DNA of 64,000 nucleotides from Xenophilus aerolatus. Its GTDB lineage: Bacteria; Pseudomonadota; Gammaproteobacteria; Burkholderiales; Burkholderiaceae_C. Of this stretch, positions 26,401-34,415 are shown in pieces; the stretch's first letter is position 1; each line of letters starts with the position of its first letter. Made by a program: the position numbers and the translations under genes. The DNA lies in assembly GCA_030418545.1 (NCBI GenBank), contig QAIB01000006.1:179455-243454 (forward strand), read 5' to 3'. The notes under the pieces are model-generated. The model saw nothing but the letters and a program-made list of their open reading frames with translations. It was not told the DNA's origin and did not search any database.

Positions 26401-27614
26401 TGCCAGGTGACGTCGATGCCCTCCACCAGGCCGCGCGGCGCGCGGGCCGCGATGACGCGGTGGGCCTCGTCGCCGATGGGCAGGCGGTTGGCAATCAGGG
26501 CCAGGGCGCCCAGGTCCAGCCGGTCGGCGCGGAAGGCACCGCTCTCGGGCGTGCGGCCCTTGGCCGGCACGCGCTGGAACCACAGGTTGCCGCCCGGCCA
26601 GCGCATGCCGCTGCCGGTGGTGAACTGCAGGTCGCGGGTCGAGAAGGCGAACAGGTCGGCGCTGCTGTGCACGGCCAGCCGCCCGGTGACTTGGCTGAGC
26701 ACCAGCGGCTCCAGCGACTCGCCCAGCACGGCATTGACGCGGGCCAGCCCCAGGTCGGCGGCGCCGCCCACCGGCCGGCCGTCGTCGACGTCGACCCAGG
26801 CGCGCAGGGCGCCGTTGCCCTCGCGGATGCGGGCGTCCAGCGTCACGTACTGGCCCAGGCGCGTCACGTCGATGCGCGGCAGTTCGGCGTAGAGCTGGCC
26901 GTCCCAGCTCTGCCAGTTGCCGCGGCGCACCGACAGCAGCGGCTGGCGGAAGTCGCCCTGCACGGTGAAGCGATCGCCCCAGCCGGCCGGGGGCGTGGCG
27001 TCGAGCCGCATCAGGTGCCGGCGCGCGCTGTTGCGCGACACGAAACGCACGTCGCCCAGGAGCAGCGGGGGGGCGCCGCGCTTCTCGTCGGTCCAGCGCA
27101 CGGTGCCGCGCTCGACGACGAACTCGCGCTGCGAGAAGAACCAGTCGGCCGAGCGGGTGTCCTCGCCGCCGTCCTTCGACAGGTCCAGGCCCGCGACGTG
27201 CAGCCGCCCGGCGGCGTCCAGGCGCACCTCGGCCTCGGGGCGGTCGATGTAGAGCTGCTCGAAGCTCAAGTGCCACAGCGAGCGCGGCGAGACGCTCGCC
27301 ACCACCCGCGCCAGGCGCAGCGCGTCGCGCTGCTGCGCGTCCTGCAGCACCACGTCGCGCAGCTCGATGGTGGGGAAAAGCCCCTTGGATTCTGCGGTGA
27401 TCGACCCGATGCGCACGGGGGCGCCAATGGCCTTGCTGGCCTGCTGCTCCAGGGCACCACGGTAGTCGGCGATTCGCGGCACAATCCACGCGTGTAGGAC
27501 CACGACGGACAGCGCGAAGACCAGCCATGCGGCGATCAGCAGCCCCAGCAGCCAACGCGCCGTCACAGCCGTCATCTTGAGCAGTCGTGAAGGGGAAGGC
27601 GTCGTGACGTTCAT
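23493..27614 (-). CDS. yhdP: YhdP family AsmA-like envelope protein
   Basis: Very large (1373 residues) envelope protein anchored by one N-terminal membrane helix (about 21-43, WLLGLLIAAWLVFALSVVVL). The rest is a long periplasmic beta-rich repeat region ending in an AsmA-type C-terminal domain (LTLDFRDIFSAGFAFDFIRGD ... MKGVNAAVLMDGSADI). E. coli YhdP and its paralogues bridge the periplasm and move phospholipid to the outer membrane. The ATG at 27614 is divergent from glnE with only a few bases between the two start regions; the stop overlaps the amidase start. Confidence 0.9.
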   Translation of the reverse strand: MNVTTPSPSRLLKMTAVTARWLLGLLIAAWLVFALSVVVLHAWIVPRIADYRGALEQQASKAIGAPVRIGSITAESKGLFPTIELRDVVLQDAQQRDALRLARVVASVSPRSLWHLSFEQLYIDRPEAEVRLDAAGRLHVAGLDLSKDGGEDTRSADWFFSQREFVVERGTVRWTDEKRGAPPLLLGDVRFVSRNSARRHLMRLDATPPAGWGDRFTVQGDFRQPLLSVRRGNWQSWDGQLYAELPRIDVTRLGQYVTLDARIREGNGALRAWVDVDDGRPVGGAADLGLARVNAVLGESLEPLVLSQVTGRLAVHSSADLFAFSTRDLQFTTGSGMRWPGGNLWFQRVPAKGRTPESGAFRADRLDLGALALIANRLPIGDEAHRVIAARAPRGLVEGIDVTWQGPLETPRTYQARGRVTGLSLASSVDASTPAARIAQARPPVGVPGVRGLDAEFEMTQAGGTASLAMANGALDLPGVFEDPVLPLAQFSGRLRWKRDGERIELTLPDLRFANADAQGAAELAWRTSDPAKSGSKSRFPGVLDLKGQLTRADGTRVWRYLPMDIPKDVRDYVRDAVTKGEASGVDFRLRGDLWDMPFLDPKQGEFRIAAKVHDVHYAYVPHEAGGKPSAWPPLTALSGELVFDRASMQVNNARARIAGATAVEMVKGEARIPNLDHGVLQVDAQARGPLGDVLRVGAPLLGDARDFVAGVRATGGGDYRLKLELPLDAMDKAKVQAGVVLADNELRLAPEAPPLTQARGTLSFTESGFSLAGVQARFGGGDVRVEGKGRYSSAGQDFSLRATGNVTADGLRAAREADWLARLARQMQGGTTYTASFGMRDETPEFSLESSLQGLALDLPAPLGKAAGDSLPLHIAQTVLRRDREGRATRDQFEMTLGSAASAQYERELAGGAARVLRGAVRIGQAAVESGALPESGVLANIALPRVDVEAWRKVFEENAGSTQAVAPASEAEESAWVPTLVAIRAAEFAVAGRTLHDVVMGGTREGTLWRANIDARELSGYAEYRVQQAGRLYARLARLKIEPSEAKQVESLLDEEPGDLPALDVVVDDFELLGRKLGRAEIDAVNRGGATREWRLNKLALTTPEGAFSAQGSWAAAANAGGRAPRRTAMNFKLDIADAGALLERFGMKGVLARGKGELAGEVHWRGSPFSIDYPSLGGQMHLDMASGQFLKAEPGIAKLLGVLSLQALPRRLTLDFRDIFSAGFAFDFIRGDARIADGIATTNNLQMKGVNAAVLMDGSADIARETQNLRVVVVPEINAGTAALVATAINPAIGLGTFLAQMVLSKPLAVAATQEFQIDGTWADPRVTKVPRRVGSALQEELPKLPALPSLPALPGFARESSASPQENRP

Positions 27615-27627
27615 TGAGGATCGCGCT

Positions 27628-30417
27628 GTGTCGGAAATTATGACCGCCGGCCCCGGGCCGGGTTCCTCCGTGGCGGGCGTCGGCGAGGACGCGACGCCGC
27701 CGTCTGCCCACTCCCGTTTCGTGCAACGCCTGCGGCGCCGTTATGCCGCGGAACTGCCCCTGTTGCCTGTAGGCGCGCCGGTGCGCGGCCACATGGAGAC
27801 CGCCTACGGCGTGCTGCGCGAGCGCGGCCACGCCCCCGGCGATGCCCTGCGCATCGTGCGCCAGCTGGTGATGGAGCGCCTGGTGTCGCTCGACTGCGAC
27901 GGTGCCGCCCCGTGCGCGCTGTCGCAAGTGACGCAGGCCGTGACGCAGCTGGCCGAATTCGCGCTCGACGCCGCCTGCAAGGTCGCCTTCGCCGAACTCG
28001 ACGCGGCGCACGGCGAGCCGCTGGGCCCCGAGGGCGCCCGGGCCCAGCTGTGGGTGGTGGGCATGGGCAAGCTCGGCGCGCGGGAGCTCAATGTCTCCAG
28101 CGACATCGACCTCATCTACCTGTACGACCACGACGGCGAGACCGCCGGCGACGCCAGCGGCCGCGGCCGGCTGTCGAACCAGGAGTACTTCGCCCGCGCC
28201 GTGAAGCGCATCTACCAGCTCGTGGGCGAGACGACCGAGCACGGCTTCGTCTTCCGCGTCGACCTGGCGCTGCGTCCCAACGGCAATTCGGGCCCGAGCG
28301 TGGTCTCGCTCGACGCGCTGGAGGAATACCTGCAGGTGCAGGGACGCGAGTGGGAGCGCTTCGCCTGGCTCAAGAGCCGCGTGGTCGCGCCCACCGCCGT
28401 GGTGACGGGCGGGCTGGCACAGGGGCTGCGCGGCGTCGTGCTGCCCTTCGTGTTCCGCCGCTACCTCGACTACAGCGTGTTCGACGCGCTGCGCGTGCTG
28501 CACCGGCAGATCCGCGACCAGGCGGCGCGCCGCAGCGCCGGCCGGCCCGAGCGCGCCAACGACGTCAAGCTCTCGCGTGGCGGCATCCGCGAGATCGAGT
28601 TCACGGTCCAGCTGCTGCAGGTGGTGCGCGGCGGCCAGTTCCCCGAACTGCGCACGCGGCCCACGCTCGATGCGCTGCAGCGGCTGGCGCGCGCCGGGCT
28701 GATGCCGCAGGCCACGGCCGATGCACTGGCGCGCGCCTACGAGTTCCTGCGCCGCGTCGAACATCGCATCCAGTACCTGGACGACCAGCAGACCCACATG
28801 CTGCCGGTGGCCGACGACGATCTGCGCTGGATCGCCCGCACCCTGGGTTTCGCCGACTGCTGCGCCTTCCTGTCCGAGCTGGACGCCCACCGTGAGTTCG
28901 TGGCCGAGGAATTCGACAAGCTGCTGGGCGGTGGCGAGAAGCGCTGCAACGGCGGCCAGTGCAAGGGCGGCCCCAAGGGCGCCGCGCCCATCGACCTGGC
29001 CGAGCTCCTGGCCGAGTTGCCGCCGCCCTTCGCCGAGCGGGTGAAGGCCTGGTGCGACCATCCGCGCGTGCTGGCGCTGCGCGACGAGGCCCGCGCCCGG
29101 CTGCGCCAGCTGGTGCGGCGCACCGGCCAGTGGCTGCAGGAGCCGGACGGCGAGGGCGCCGGCCAGACGACCAGCCACATCGAGGCCGCCTTGCGCTGGG
29201 CCGACTGGATCGAACCCCTGCTGCGCCGCGAGAGCTACCTGGCGCTGCTGGTGGAACGGCCCGGCGTGCACGAGCGGCTCCTGCGCCTGCTCGGCTCGGC
29301 CAAGTGGCCGGCGCGCTACCTCATGCAGCACCCCGGCGTGATCGACGAACTGGCCGGCGTGGAAATGCTGCGCGGCCGCTTCAACGCCGCCGAATTCGAA
29401 GAAGAGGTCGAAGCCCGGCGCAGCTCGCTGTCGAGCACGGGCGAGGCCGACGAGGAGGCGCTGCTCAACGTGCTGCGCCGCGCCCACCATGCCGAGGTGT
29501 TCCGCACGCTGGCGCGCGACGTCGACGGGCGCCTCACGGTCGAACAGGTCGCCGACGACCTGAGTGCGCTGGCCGACGCGGTGCTGCGCGTCACGGCCCG
29601 CTGGTGCTGGAGCCACGTGCGCAACCGCCACCGCGAGCAGCCGCAGTTCGCCATCATCGGCTACGGCAAGCTGGGCGGGAAGGAGCTGGGCTACGGCAGC
29701 GACCTGGACATCGTGTTCGTCTACGACGACGAGGACGAGAGCGCCGGCGACGTGTACGCCGCCTACGTGCGCAAGCTGATCAACTGGCTCACGGTGAAGA
29801 CCGCCGAGGGCGACCTGTTCGAGATCGACACCGCCCTGCGGCCCAACGGCAATTCGGGCCTGCTGACCACCACCTTCGAGGCCTACGAGAAGTACCAACT
29901 GGGCCGCGGCAGCAACACCGCGTGGACCTGGGAGCACCAGGCCATGACGCGTGCCCGCTACGTGCTGGGCGACGCGAGCCTGGGCGCGCGCTTCGACGGC
30001 GTTCGCGAGGCGGTGATCACCGCGCCGCGCGACATCGAGGCGCTGCGCCGCGAGATCGTCGCCATGCGCGAGAAGGTGCGGGCCGCGCACCCCATCAAGC
30101 CGGACCGCTTCGACGTCAAGCACAGCCCCGGCGGCATGGTCGATGCGGAGTTCGCGGTGCAGTTCCTGGTGCTGTCGGCCTCGGCGGCGCACCCGGCGCT
30201 GGTGCCCAACCTCGGCAACATCGCGCTGCTGCTGCGGGCGGAAGCGGCCGGCCTGCTGCCCGAGGGCGTGGGTCGCGACGCGGCGGCCGCGTATCGCGAA
30301 CTGCGCCGCCTGCAGCACCGCGCCCGCCTCAACGAGGAACCGACCCAGTTCCCGCCGGCCCTGCTGGCGCCGCAGCGCGACGCCATGCTGGCGCTCTGGA
30401 GGGCGGTCTTTGGATAG
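27628..30417 (+). CDS. glnE: Glutamine synthetase adenylyltransferase/deadenylylase GlnE
   Basis: Bifunctional enzyme (929 residues) that adds and removes AMP on glutamine synthetase in response to PII status. The two nucleotidyltransferase domains are both intact: GMGKLGARELNVSSDIDLIY near residue 145 (removing domain) and GYGKLGGKELGYGSDLDIVF near 677 (adding domain), each followed by LRPNGNSG. The GTG at 27628 has GAGGA seven bases upstream; an in-frame ATG at 27640 is a close alternative. A start at 27577 would overlap the divergent yhdP start and is unlikely. The stop overlaps the rlpA start. Confidence 0.93.
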   Translation: MSEIMTAGPGPGSSVAGVGEDATPPSAHSRFVQRLRRRYAAELPLLPVGAPVRGHMETAYGVLRERGHAPGDALRIVRQLVMERLVSLDCDGAAPCALSQVTQAVTQLAEFALDAACKVAFAELDAAHGEPLGPEGARAQLWVVGMGKLGARELNVSSDIDLIYLYDHDGETAGDASGRGRLSNQEYFARAVKRIYQLVGETTEHGFVFRVDLALRPNGNSGPSVVSLDALEEYLQVQGREWERFAWLKSRVVAPTAVVTGGLAQGLRGVVLPFVFRRYLDYSVFDALRVLHRQIRDQAARRSAGRPERANDVKLSRGGIREIEFTVQLLQVVRGGQFPELRTRPTLDALQRLARAGLMPQATADALARAYEFLRRVEHRIQYLDDQQTHMLPVADDDLRWIARTLGFADCCAFLSELDAHREFVAEEFDKLLGGGEKRCNGGQCKGGPKGAAPIDLAELLAELPPPFAERVKAWCDHPRVLALRDEARARLRQLVRRTGQWLQEPDGEGAGQTTSHIEAALRWADWIEPLLRRESYLALLVERPGVHERLLRLLGSAKWPARYLMQHPGVIDELAGVEMLRGRFNAAEFEEEVEARRSSLSSTGEADEEALLNVLRRAHHAEVFRTLARDVDGRLTVEQVADDLSALADAVLRVTARWCWSHVRNRHREQPQFAIIGYGKLGGKELGYGSDLDIVFVYDDEDESAGDVYAAYVRKLINWLTVKTAEGDLFEIDTALRPNGNSGLLTTTFEAYEKYQLGRGSNTAWTWEHQAMTRARYVLGDASLGARFDGVREAVITAPRDIEALRREIVAMREKVRAAHPIKPDRFDVKHSPGGMVDAEFAVQFLVLSASAAHPALVPNLGNIALLLRAEAAGLLPEGVGRDAAAAYRELRRLQHRARLNEEPTQFPPALLAPQRDAMLALWRAVFG

Positions 30418-31573
30418 GCGGCTCGGGTGGCTCGCCCTGGCGGGCGCGCTGGCATTGGCGGGCTGCGCGAGCGGCCCACGCGGCGGCCGCGACGGCGCGC
30501 CGAGCGCAGTCCCCAGCGGCCTCGACCGGGTGCCCGATGCCGAGCCGCGCGTCGAGCCCGTGCGCAGCAGCGGCGGCACCAGCAAGCCCTACACCGTGCT
30601 CGGCCGGGCCTACACGCCGATCACCGACGACCGCCCCTTCCGCGAGAGCGGCCTGGCCTCGTGGTACGGCACCGGCTTCCATGCCCAGTCCACCGCCAGC
30701 GGCGAGCCCTACGACATGTACGCGATGACAGCCGCGCACAAGACGCTGCCGCTGCCCAGCTACGTGCGCGTGCGCAACCCGGCCAACGGCCGCGAGGTGA
30801 TCGTGCGCGTGAACGACCGCGGGCCGTTCCACGACGGGCGCATCATCGACCTCAGCTACACGGCGGCCCTGCGCCTGGATTTGCTGCGCGGCGTGGCGCC
30901 GGTGGAGATCGAGCGCATCACCAACGAAGACATCCGCACCGGCGCCTGGCGGCGTGAGGGCGACACGCGGCTGGCCGCCGCGCCGGCACCACAGGCGACA
31001 CCACGCAGCGACGCGGTGGCCGTGCCGGCCGCCTGGGCGAGCCCGGTCGCGGCACCGCCGGGCGATCGGGCGCCAGCGGCGGCGCGCCCCACGGGCATGC
31101 TGCTCGCGCAGGCCACGCCGCTGCCCACCGAGACCGACACCGGCGCACCGACCGCCAGCGACGCCGCACCACCGCCGCGCTTTCGCGGCATGGAGGTGAC
31201 CGACCTGCCGGCGCTCACCCCGGCGTCGCCACCGCCGCCCGCGGCCGCGCCGGCACCCGCACCCGCACCCGCACCCGCGAGCACGGTGCCCGCCGCGCCC
31301 CCTGCCGGTCCGTCGGCCGCCCGCGCCAGCGCGCCCGCGCCGGGTTTCTGGGTGCAGCTCGGCGCCTTCCGCGAACGTGAGGGCGCCGACGGCCTGCAGG
31401 CCCAGGCCGGACGCGCGCTGCCGACGCTGGCGGCGCAGCTGCGGGTGTTCAGCGAGAACGGGACGCACCGGCTCCAGGCCGGGCCCTTCGCCACGCGCGA
31501 GGCGGCCAACGACACGGCCACGCAGTTGCGCAACGGGATGCGCCTGGCACCGATCGTGGTCGAGCGGCGCTGA
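30410..31573 (+). CDS. rlpA: RlpA septal-ring lytic transglycosylase, SPOR domain
   Basis: Lipoprotein of 387 residues acting at the division septum on denuded glycan. The start is a TTG at 30410 with GGAGGG six bases upstream, overlapping the glnE stop; no ATG lies before the signal. The lipobox is LAGC. The double-psi barrel (about 78-170) has SGLASWYGTGFHAQSTASGE, AMTAAHKTLP and VRVNDRGPFHDGRIIDLS with catalytic Asp. A low-complexity Ala/Pro region leads to a C-terminal SPOR domain (about 310-385; GFWVQLGAFREREGADGLQ) that binds septal peptidoglycan. Confidence 0.9.
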   Translation: MDRRLGWLALAGALALAGCASGPRGGRDGAPSAVPSGLDRVPDAEPRVEPVRSSGGTSKPYTVLGRAYTPITDDRPFRESGLASWYGTGFHAQSTASGEPYDMYAMTAAHKTLPLPSYVRVRNPANGREVIVRVNDRGPFHDGRIIDLSYTAALRLDLLRGVAPVEIERITNEDIRTGAWRREGDTRLAAAPAPQATPRSDAVAVPAAWASPVAAPPGDRAPAAARPTGMLLAQATPLPTETDTGAPTASDAAPPPRFRGMEVTDLPALTPASPPPPAAAPAPAPAPAPASTVPAAPPAGPSAARASAPAPGFWVQLGAFREREGADGLQAQAGRALPTLAAQLRVFSENGTHRLQAGPFATREAANDTATQLRNGMRLAPIVVERR

Positions 31574-31586
31574 GCGCCGCCCGCAT

Positions 31587-32474
31587 CTACGCCGGGAATT
31601 CGGCCGCGATGCGCGCGAGCTTGTCGGGGTTGCGCTGCGCGTGGATGCGCACGATGCGCCCGTCTTCCCATTCGAAGGCCTGCACCGACTCCAGCACGCC
31701 GTCGACATAGCGCAGCAGGCCGGGCGCGCCGTTGACCTCGGCCACCACGAGCTTCAGCGCGCCCGCATGCCGGCGCGCGACGGCGAAGTACAGCTGCGCC
31801 ACGCGCTGCCCACCCACCAGCGGCCGGCCGAAGGAGGGCACCCTGCCGCCGCCGTCGCCGATCAGGGCGACGTCTTCGGCGAGCAGCGCCTTCAGGCCCT
31901 GGAGGTCGCCACGCGCCGAGGCCTCGGCGAAGCTGCGCAGCAGCGCCATCTGCCGCTCGCGCGCCACGGTGAAGCGCGGCCGCCCCTCCTGCACGGCCGC
32001 CTTGGCGCGGTGCACCAGCTGGCGGCAGGCGGCCTCGCTCTTGCCCAGCGTGGCCGCGACTTCCGCGTAGTCGAGGTCGAAGACCTCGCGCAGCAGGAAG
32101 GCGGCGCGTGCATCGGGCGCAAGCCGCTCGAGCACGGCGAGGAAGGCGACAGACAGCGTGTCGGCCCGCTCCACGATGGCCTCGGGCGTGGCCGGGCCGT
32201 CTGCATCGGTCTCGACCATGGGCTCGGGCAACCAGGTGCCGACGTAGTGTTCGCGCTGGCGCTGGGCGGAGCGCAGACGGTCGAGCGCCAGGCGCGTGGT
32301 GACGGTCACCAGCCAGGCTTCGGCGTTGTCCAGCGTGTGGTGGTCCGCCTCGTGCCAGCGCAGCCAGGCGTCCTGCACGATGTCCTCGGCCTCGGCGACG
32401 GAGCCGAGCATGCGGTAGGCGATGCCCTTGAGGCGGGGGCGGTGGCGATCGAAGGTGCGGGTGGCGTCGTCCAT
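31587..32474 (-). CDS. ECF41-group sigma factor with fused SnoaL-like domain
   Basis: Extracytoplasmic-function sigma factor of 295 residues. Region 2 is RLKGIAYRMLGSVAEAEDIVQDAWLRW; region 4 is LDYAEVAATLGKSEAACRQLVHRAK. A C-terminal NTF2/SnoaL-type domain follows and replaces a separate anti-sigma factor. The three diagnostic ECF41 motifs are present: WLPEP in the linker, DGGGRV in the extension and NPDKL near the C-terminus. The promoter just upstream matches the ECF41 consensus, implying autoregulation. The usual partner genes (carboxymuconolactone decarboxylase, oxidoreductase or epimerase) are not adjacent. It converges with rlpA. Confidence 0.92.
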   Translation of the reverse strand: MDDATRTFDRHRPRLKGIAYRMLGSVAEAEDIVQDAWLRWHEADHHTLDNAEAWLVTVTTRLALDRLRSAQRQREHYVGTWLPEPMVETDADGPATPEAIVERADTLSVAFLAVLERLAPDARAAFLLREVFDLDYAEVAATLGKSEAACRQLVHRAKAAVQEGRPRFTVARERQMALLRSFAEASARGDLQGLKALLAEDVALIGDGGGRVPSFGRPLVGGQRVAQLYFAVARRHAGALKLVVAEVNGAPGLLRYVDGVLESVQAFEWEDGRIVRIHAQRNPDKLARIAAEFPA

Positions 32475-32481
32475 GGAACCA

Positions 32482-32508
32482 GACGCGCGGGCGGCCCGGT
32501 TTGTGACA
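32482..32508 (-). promoter_or_regulatory. ECF41-type autoregulatory promoter
   Basis: On the minus strand TGTCACA (32508-32502) is followed by exactly 16 bases and CGTC (32485-32482). This is the motif described for ECF41 target promoters. The start codon of the sigma gene begins only seven bases after CGTC, so the transcript would have almost no leader. Confidence 0.75.
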
Positions 32509-32536
32509 GGCCCCGCCCCGCCGCCCGCCTGCCCGC

Positions 32537-33406
32537 TCAGGCGCCCTGGTACTCGGGCTTGTTGCCCAGCGAGGCCGTGAGTTCCTTGCGGTAGCGGTTG
32601 AGCTCCTGCACCGTCTTGAAGCTGCGGTTGAGCAGCAGGCTCAGGTTGTGCAGGATGCGGTCGCCGACCTTGTTCTCCCACACGGCGTCGAACTTGATCT
32701 GCTTGTCCAGCCAGTGCTCGAGCCAGTCCGGGTCGGGCATGCGGCTCTGGATGGTGTCGCGCGGGAACAGCGCCTTGTTCACGTGGAGGTTGGTCGGGTG
32801 CAGCGCCTGCGCGGTACGGCGGGCGCTGGCCATGAGCACGCCGACCTTGGCGAAGGCGGCCCGCGCCTCGTCGCCGAACTTCTCCATGGCACGCTTCATG
32901 TAGCGCAGGTAGGCGCCGCCGTGGCGGGCCTCGTCCTGCGAGAGCGTGGTGTAGATGTGCTTGATGACCGGCTCGGTGTGCCACTCTGCGGCACGGCGAT
33001 ACCAGTGGTTCAGGCGGATCTCGCCGCAGAAGTGCAGCATCAGCGTCTCGAGCGGCGGCGCCGGGTCGAAGTCGAAGCGCACGTCGTGCAGTTCCTGCTC
33101 GGTGGGCACGAGTTCGGGCCGGAAGCGCTTGAGGTACTCCATCAGCACCAGCGAGTGCTTCTGCTCCTCGAAGAACCAGATCGACATGAAGGCGGAGAAG
33201 TCGCTGTCGTGCCGGTTGTCGCGCAGGAACATCTCGGTGGCCGGCAACGCAGCCCACTCGGTGATGGCGTTCATGCGCACGGTCTGGGCCTGCTCGTCGG
33301 AGAGCATGCCCGCATCGAAGGACTGCCACGGGATGTCCCGGTCCATGTCCCAGCGGACCGACTCGAGTTGCCTGAAGAGTTCCGGATACAGCATTGTCTT
33401 CCCCAT
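32537..33406 (-). CDS. Ferritin-like di-iron protein (acyl-ACP-desaturase-like)
   Basis: Protein of 289 residues, mostly helical. Two di-iron ligand motifs are visible, FFEEQKHS (about 102-109) and SQDEARHGGAYLRYMKRAM (about 175-193). Further glutamates at EWAALPATEMF and HFCGEIRLNHWY complete a four-helix carboxylate site like that of soluble acyl-ACP desaturases. A desaturase or other oxidase role is inferred; no substrate is evident. The start could be 33406 or the internal ATG at 33394, which has a GGGGAAG just upstream. It lies between the ECF41 gene and the divergent peroxidase gene, close to the lipid-modification operon. Confidence 0.75.
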   Translation of the reverse strand: MGKTMLYPELFRQLESVRWDMDRDIPWQSFDAGMLSDEQAQTVRMNAITEWAALPATEMFLRDNRHDSDFSAFMSIWFFEEQKHSLVLMEYLKRFRPELVPTEQELHDVRFDFDPAPPLETLMLHFCGEIRLNHWYRRAAEWHTEPVIKHIYTTLSQDEARHGGAYLRYMKRAMEKFGDEARAAFAKVGVLMASARRTAQALHPTNLHVNKALFPRDTIQSRMPDPDWLEHWLDKQIKFDAVWENKVGDRILHNLSLLLNRSFKTVQELNRYRKELTASLGNKPEYQGA

Positions 33407-33528
33407 AGAACGCCGATTTTAGTGGGCCACCTTTCCTGTGCTGGCAGCTTTGCGGCCAACGCGCGATGATGCAGGTACGCCATTTGCTGCCCGGCGGATG
33501 AGCCCCCAGCCGATCCAGGAGTATTCGC

Positions 33529-34128
33529 ATGCGTGCCGCACTCGCCAGTCTCGCCCTCGCCCTGACCACCGGGCTGGGCCTCGCCCCCGCCACTTTCGCG
33601 CAGACCGCGCCCGCCAAGACGGCACCCGCGGCACCGGCCGATTCCGCCTGCCCCCCCATCCTGCAACACACCTTCGCGCGGCTGCAGGATGAAAAACCCC
33701 AGTCCCTGTGCCAGTACGCGGGCAAGGTGGTGCTGGTCGTCAACACCGCCAGCTTCTGCGGCTTCACGCCGCAATACAAGGGGCTGGAGGAGCTCGACCG
33801 CAAATACCGCGACAAGGGCCTCGTCGTGCTGGGCTTTCCGTCGAACGACTTCGCCCAGGAATCGGGCAGCAACAAGGAGATCGCCGACTTCTGCGAAAGC
33901 ACCTTCGGCGTCAAGTTCCCGATGTTCGTGAAGTCCTCGGTGCGCGGCGGCGACGCCAACCCGCTCTTCAAGGAACTGGCCAAGCAGACCGGCACGACGC
34001 CCAAATGGAACTTCTACAAGTACCTGATCGCCCGCGACGGCAAGGTGGTGGACGCGTATTCCAGCATGACCTCGCCGGACGACAAGGCCTTCATCCAGAC
34101 CATTGAAAGTCAACTCAGGACAAATTGA
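33529..34128 (+). CDS. Exported glutathione peroxidase
   Basis: Thiol peroxidase of 199 residues. An N-terminal signal peptide (MRAALASLALAL ... APATFA/Q) predicts a periplasmic location, unusual for this mostly cytosolic family. The peroxidatic cysteine is C77 in NTASFCGFTPQY. FPSNDFAQE supplies the conserved Gln region, and WNFYKYLI the Trp-Asn pair. It probably reduces lipid or organic hydroperoxides with a thioredoxin-like donor. AGGAG precedes the ATG. It is followed directly by the structured intergenic region and the fatty-acid-modification operon, so a link to membrane oxidative damage is plausible. Confidence 0.88.
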   Translation: MRAALASLALALTTGLGLAPATFAQTAPAKTAPAAPADSACPPILQHTFARLQDEKPQSLCQYAGKVVLVVNTASFCGFTPQYKGLEELDRKYRDKGLVVLGFPSNDFAQESGSNKEIADFCESTFGVKFPMFVKSSVRGGDANPLFKELAKQTGTTPKWNFYKYLIARDGKVVDAYSSMTSPDDKAFIQTIESQLRTN

Positions 34129-34415
34129 GACTGACTAGTTCACAAAATGACGGATAGGTATTAGCATGGACCCATGCGTCCAAATCCGGTCCGTCGGCTG
34201 CTCACAATCGCTTACCAAAGGCCGGGGAACCGTCGAAGTTCGCCTACGCTCCTAGAGAAGACCGGGGCGCATCATCGCCCCACGGTTTTCATGCTGCGAA
34301 GCCTTTCGGGTCTGTTCCCGAATGGAATCCCGAGGCGACTCTTCTCCTCCTCCCTCCCTCCCTCCTTCGTTTCGGGGCGCTTCGCAGCATTTTTATTTTT
34401 CGGGGGTGTGCGGCC
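34129..34415. other. Structured, lower-GC intergenic region
   Basis: A 287-base stretch less GC-rich than its surroundings. It holds, in order, a sigma-70-like promoter (TTCACA at 34139-34144, 17-base spacer, TAGCAT at 34162-34167), a hairpin GGGGCG-catcat-CGCCCC at 34264-34281 followed by acggtttt, and a second long hairpin (see ncRNA entry). An 81-codon frame inside it has no family-like features and I do not call it a gene. The ribosome site of the next gene (GGGGG at 34402-34406) follows immediately. Confidence 0.6.
34290..34401 (+). ncRNA. Candidate small RNA or leader with anti-Shine-Dalgarno loop
   Basis: ATGCTGCGAAGC at 34291-34302 pairs perfectly with GCTTCGCAGCAT at 34379-34390. 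After one mismatch the helix continues with TTTCGGG against TTCGGGG. The distal arm runs straight into TTTTATTTTT, so the structure looks like an intrinsic terminator. The enclosed loop contains a repeated pyrimidine tract (CTCCTCCTCC, then CCCTCCCTCCCTCC, 34344-34366) complementary to ribosome binding sites. It could be a free sRNA transcribed from 34139, or an attenuator for the downstream operon. No known family was recognised. Confidence 0.4.
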
